From Pedobacter sp. (lineage in GTDB: Bacteria > Bacteroidota > Bacteroidia > Sphingobacteriales > Sphingobacteriaceae), in contig JAQBOT010000170.1 of NCBI GenBank assembly GCA_028287885.1, positions 1 through 7,303 of the forward strand: a DNA stretch of 7,303 bases, in the 5' to 3' direction. Of this stretch, positions 6,732 to 7,303 are shown piece by piece (positions within the stretch are counted from its first letter, which is position 1; each line of letters opens with the position of its first letter). The notes beneath the pieces are model-generated. The model did not search any database, was not told where the DNA came from, and saw only the letters and a list, made by a program, of their open reading frames with translations. A program made the translations under genes and the position numbers.

Positions 6732-6779
6732 GACGTGCATGAAAATCCGAGCCATCGAACTAGGAAAGAATTAATCCGG

Positions 6780-7241
6780 TTATCTACTCAAGTAAAAATA
6801 GAACATAGCCTTAACGATCTGGCTCATGGACCTTTTTCCTGCAACCCAGTCGGCTATGCTTTCTCTATCTACACCGGTTTCAAAGGCTATTTGCTTGATT
6901 CGCACGCCTTTCTCATTCATCATCTTTTCCAGCCAGGCGGTGGTAACCACTGTTGCTGGCGAAGGAAGATGCGGGAAAACGTGAATTTGCAACTCTACAT
7001 TAGGAAGCCACTTGTCGAATACTTCATGTGTCTTTTTTACCAGTGCAGCTTCTTTGGCATATTTGCCAGAACGCGTTTCGGTTTGTGTTGTTTCGATATG
7101 AATAACATTGTCCTCCACCTTGGCAACACGGAACTCAATGTTCGCTTGGGCCTGATGCACAGCGGCAGCATCATGGAGTTGCTCAAGTTGTTCTGGAGAC
7201 AACCGGTCCTTAAGGCGATCAAGATCTATAATTACACTCAT
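6780..7241 (-). CDS. Protein of unknown function with C-terminal helix-turn-helix
   Basis: This 153-residue protein starts at ATG (7239-7241), and an in-frame stop (TAA, 7245-7247) just upstream fixes the start. Residues about 103-150 (WLEKMMNEKGVRIKQIAFET, then GVDRESIADWVAGKRSMSQI and VKAMFYFYL) have the layout of an XRE/Cro-type helix-turn-helix: 'IKQIAFETGVDRESIADWVAGKR' spans the second to fourth helices. The ending SQIVKAMFYFYL is like that of small Bacteroidota DNA-binding proteins. Residues 1-30 look helical. Residues 34-90 alternate strand, helix, strand (IEFRVAKVEDNVIHIE, a helix around 62-78, then VELQIHVFPH); I do not recognise this domain. There are no signal peptide or membrane segments. 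A sequence-specific DNA-binding or regulatory role is inferred from the C-terminus only. The 62 bp before it reach the window edge, so its upstream neighbour is unknown, and no clear promoter is seen there. Confidence 0.75.
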   Translation of the reverse strand: MSVIIDLDRLKDRLSPEQLEQLHDAAAVHQAQANIEFRVAKVEDNVIHIETTQTETRSGKYAKEAALVKKTHEVFDKWLPNVELQIHVFPHLPSPATVVTTAWLEKMMNEKGVRIKQIAFETGVDRESIADWVAGKRSMSQIVKAMFYFYLSR

Positions 7242-7303
7242 CTGTTAGTTGCTTTGATTAAATATGAACAATAAACAGCGGTGATAAGGCTTTGTTTGCT
7301 TAA

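Noticed and set aside
6564..7274. A 236-codon plus-strand frame starting with TTG.
   Set aside because: Its first part is the esterase relic after the TAG; the remainder is antisense to the HTH protein gene and has no protein character of its own.
1..7303. CRISPR arrays, insertion sequences, toxin-antitoxin or phage-defence genes.
   Set aside because: No regularly spaced repeats, transposase motifs or defence-type domains were seen on either strand; the HTH protein alone is not enough.

Overview
The window reads like chromosomal DNA from a Bacteroidota bacterium, most likely a soil or plant-litter member of the Sphingobacteriales (Pedobacter/Mucilaginibacter-like). The reasons are: tandem secreted GH43 glycosidases, a DUF1572/DinB-like protein, weak or absent Shine-Dalgarno sequences, and at least one good match to the Bacteroidota promoter consensus (-33 TTTG / -7 TAnnTTTG). 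Genus is inference from style, not from a marker gene.

Layout from left to right. A DxD-type glycosyltransferase on the minus strand (959 down to the window edge, C-terminus cut off) is followed by 318 bp of AT-rich DNA with no gene. Next is a DUF1572 (DinB-like) protein on the minus strand (1278-1832). A 268-bp non-coding stretch (1833-2100) follows, holding what looks like a decayed tRNA-Met(CAT) gene. Next is a 99-residue calcineurin-like metallophosphoesterase on the minus strand (2101-2400) whose middle is missing. Divergent from it is a two-gene plus-strand operon: a single-domain GH43 glycosidase (2483-3547) and, 32 bp on, a protein with two GH43 domains (3580-5514). A GNAT acetyltransferase converges on that operon (5521-6213, minus), with stops 6 bp apart. 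Divergent from the acetyltransferase is the wreck of a secreted esterase (6417 to about 6731, plus). It carries a nonsense codon, a pair of compensating frameshifts and no 3' two-thirds. The window ends with an unrecognised 153-residue protein with a C-terminal helix-turn-helix on the minus strand (6780-7241).

The only clear functional unit is the GH43 pair: three catalytic domains, each with a full Asp/Asp/Glu set, on two Sec-exported proteins, which suggests removal of arabinose or xylose units from plant polysaccharides. No SusC/SusD pair or regulator is visible, so whether this is part of a larger polysaccharide utilisation locus cannot be told here. The other genes look like unrelated housekeeping or accessory genes.

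I did not find a convincing new system. The most noteworthy theme is gene decay: three damaged loci (tRNA relic, internally deleted phosphoesterase, esterase pseudogene) within about 5 kb.
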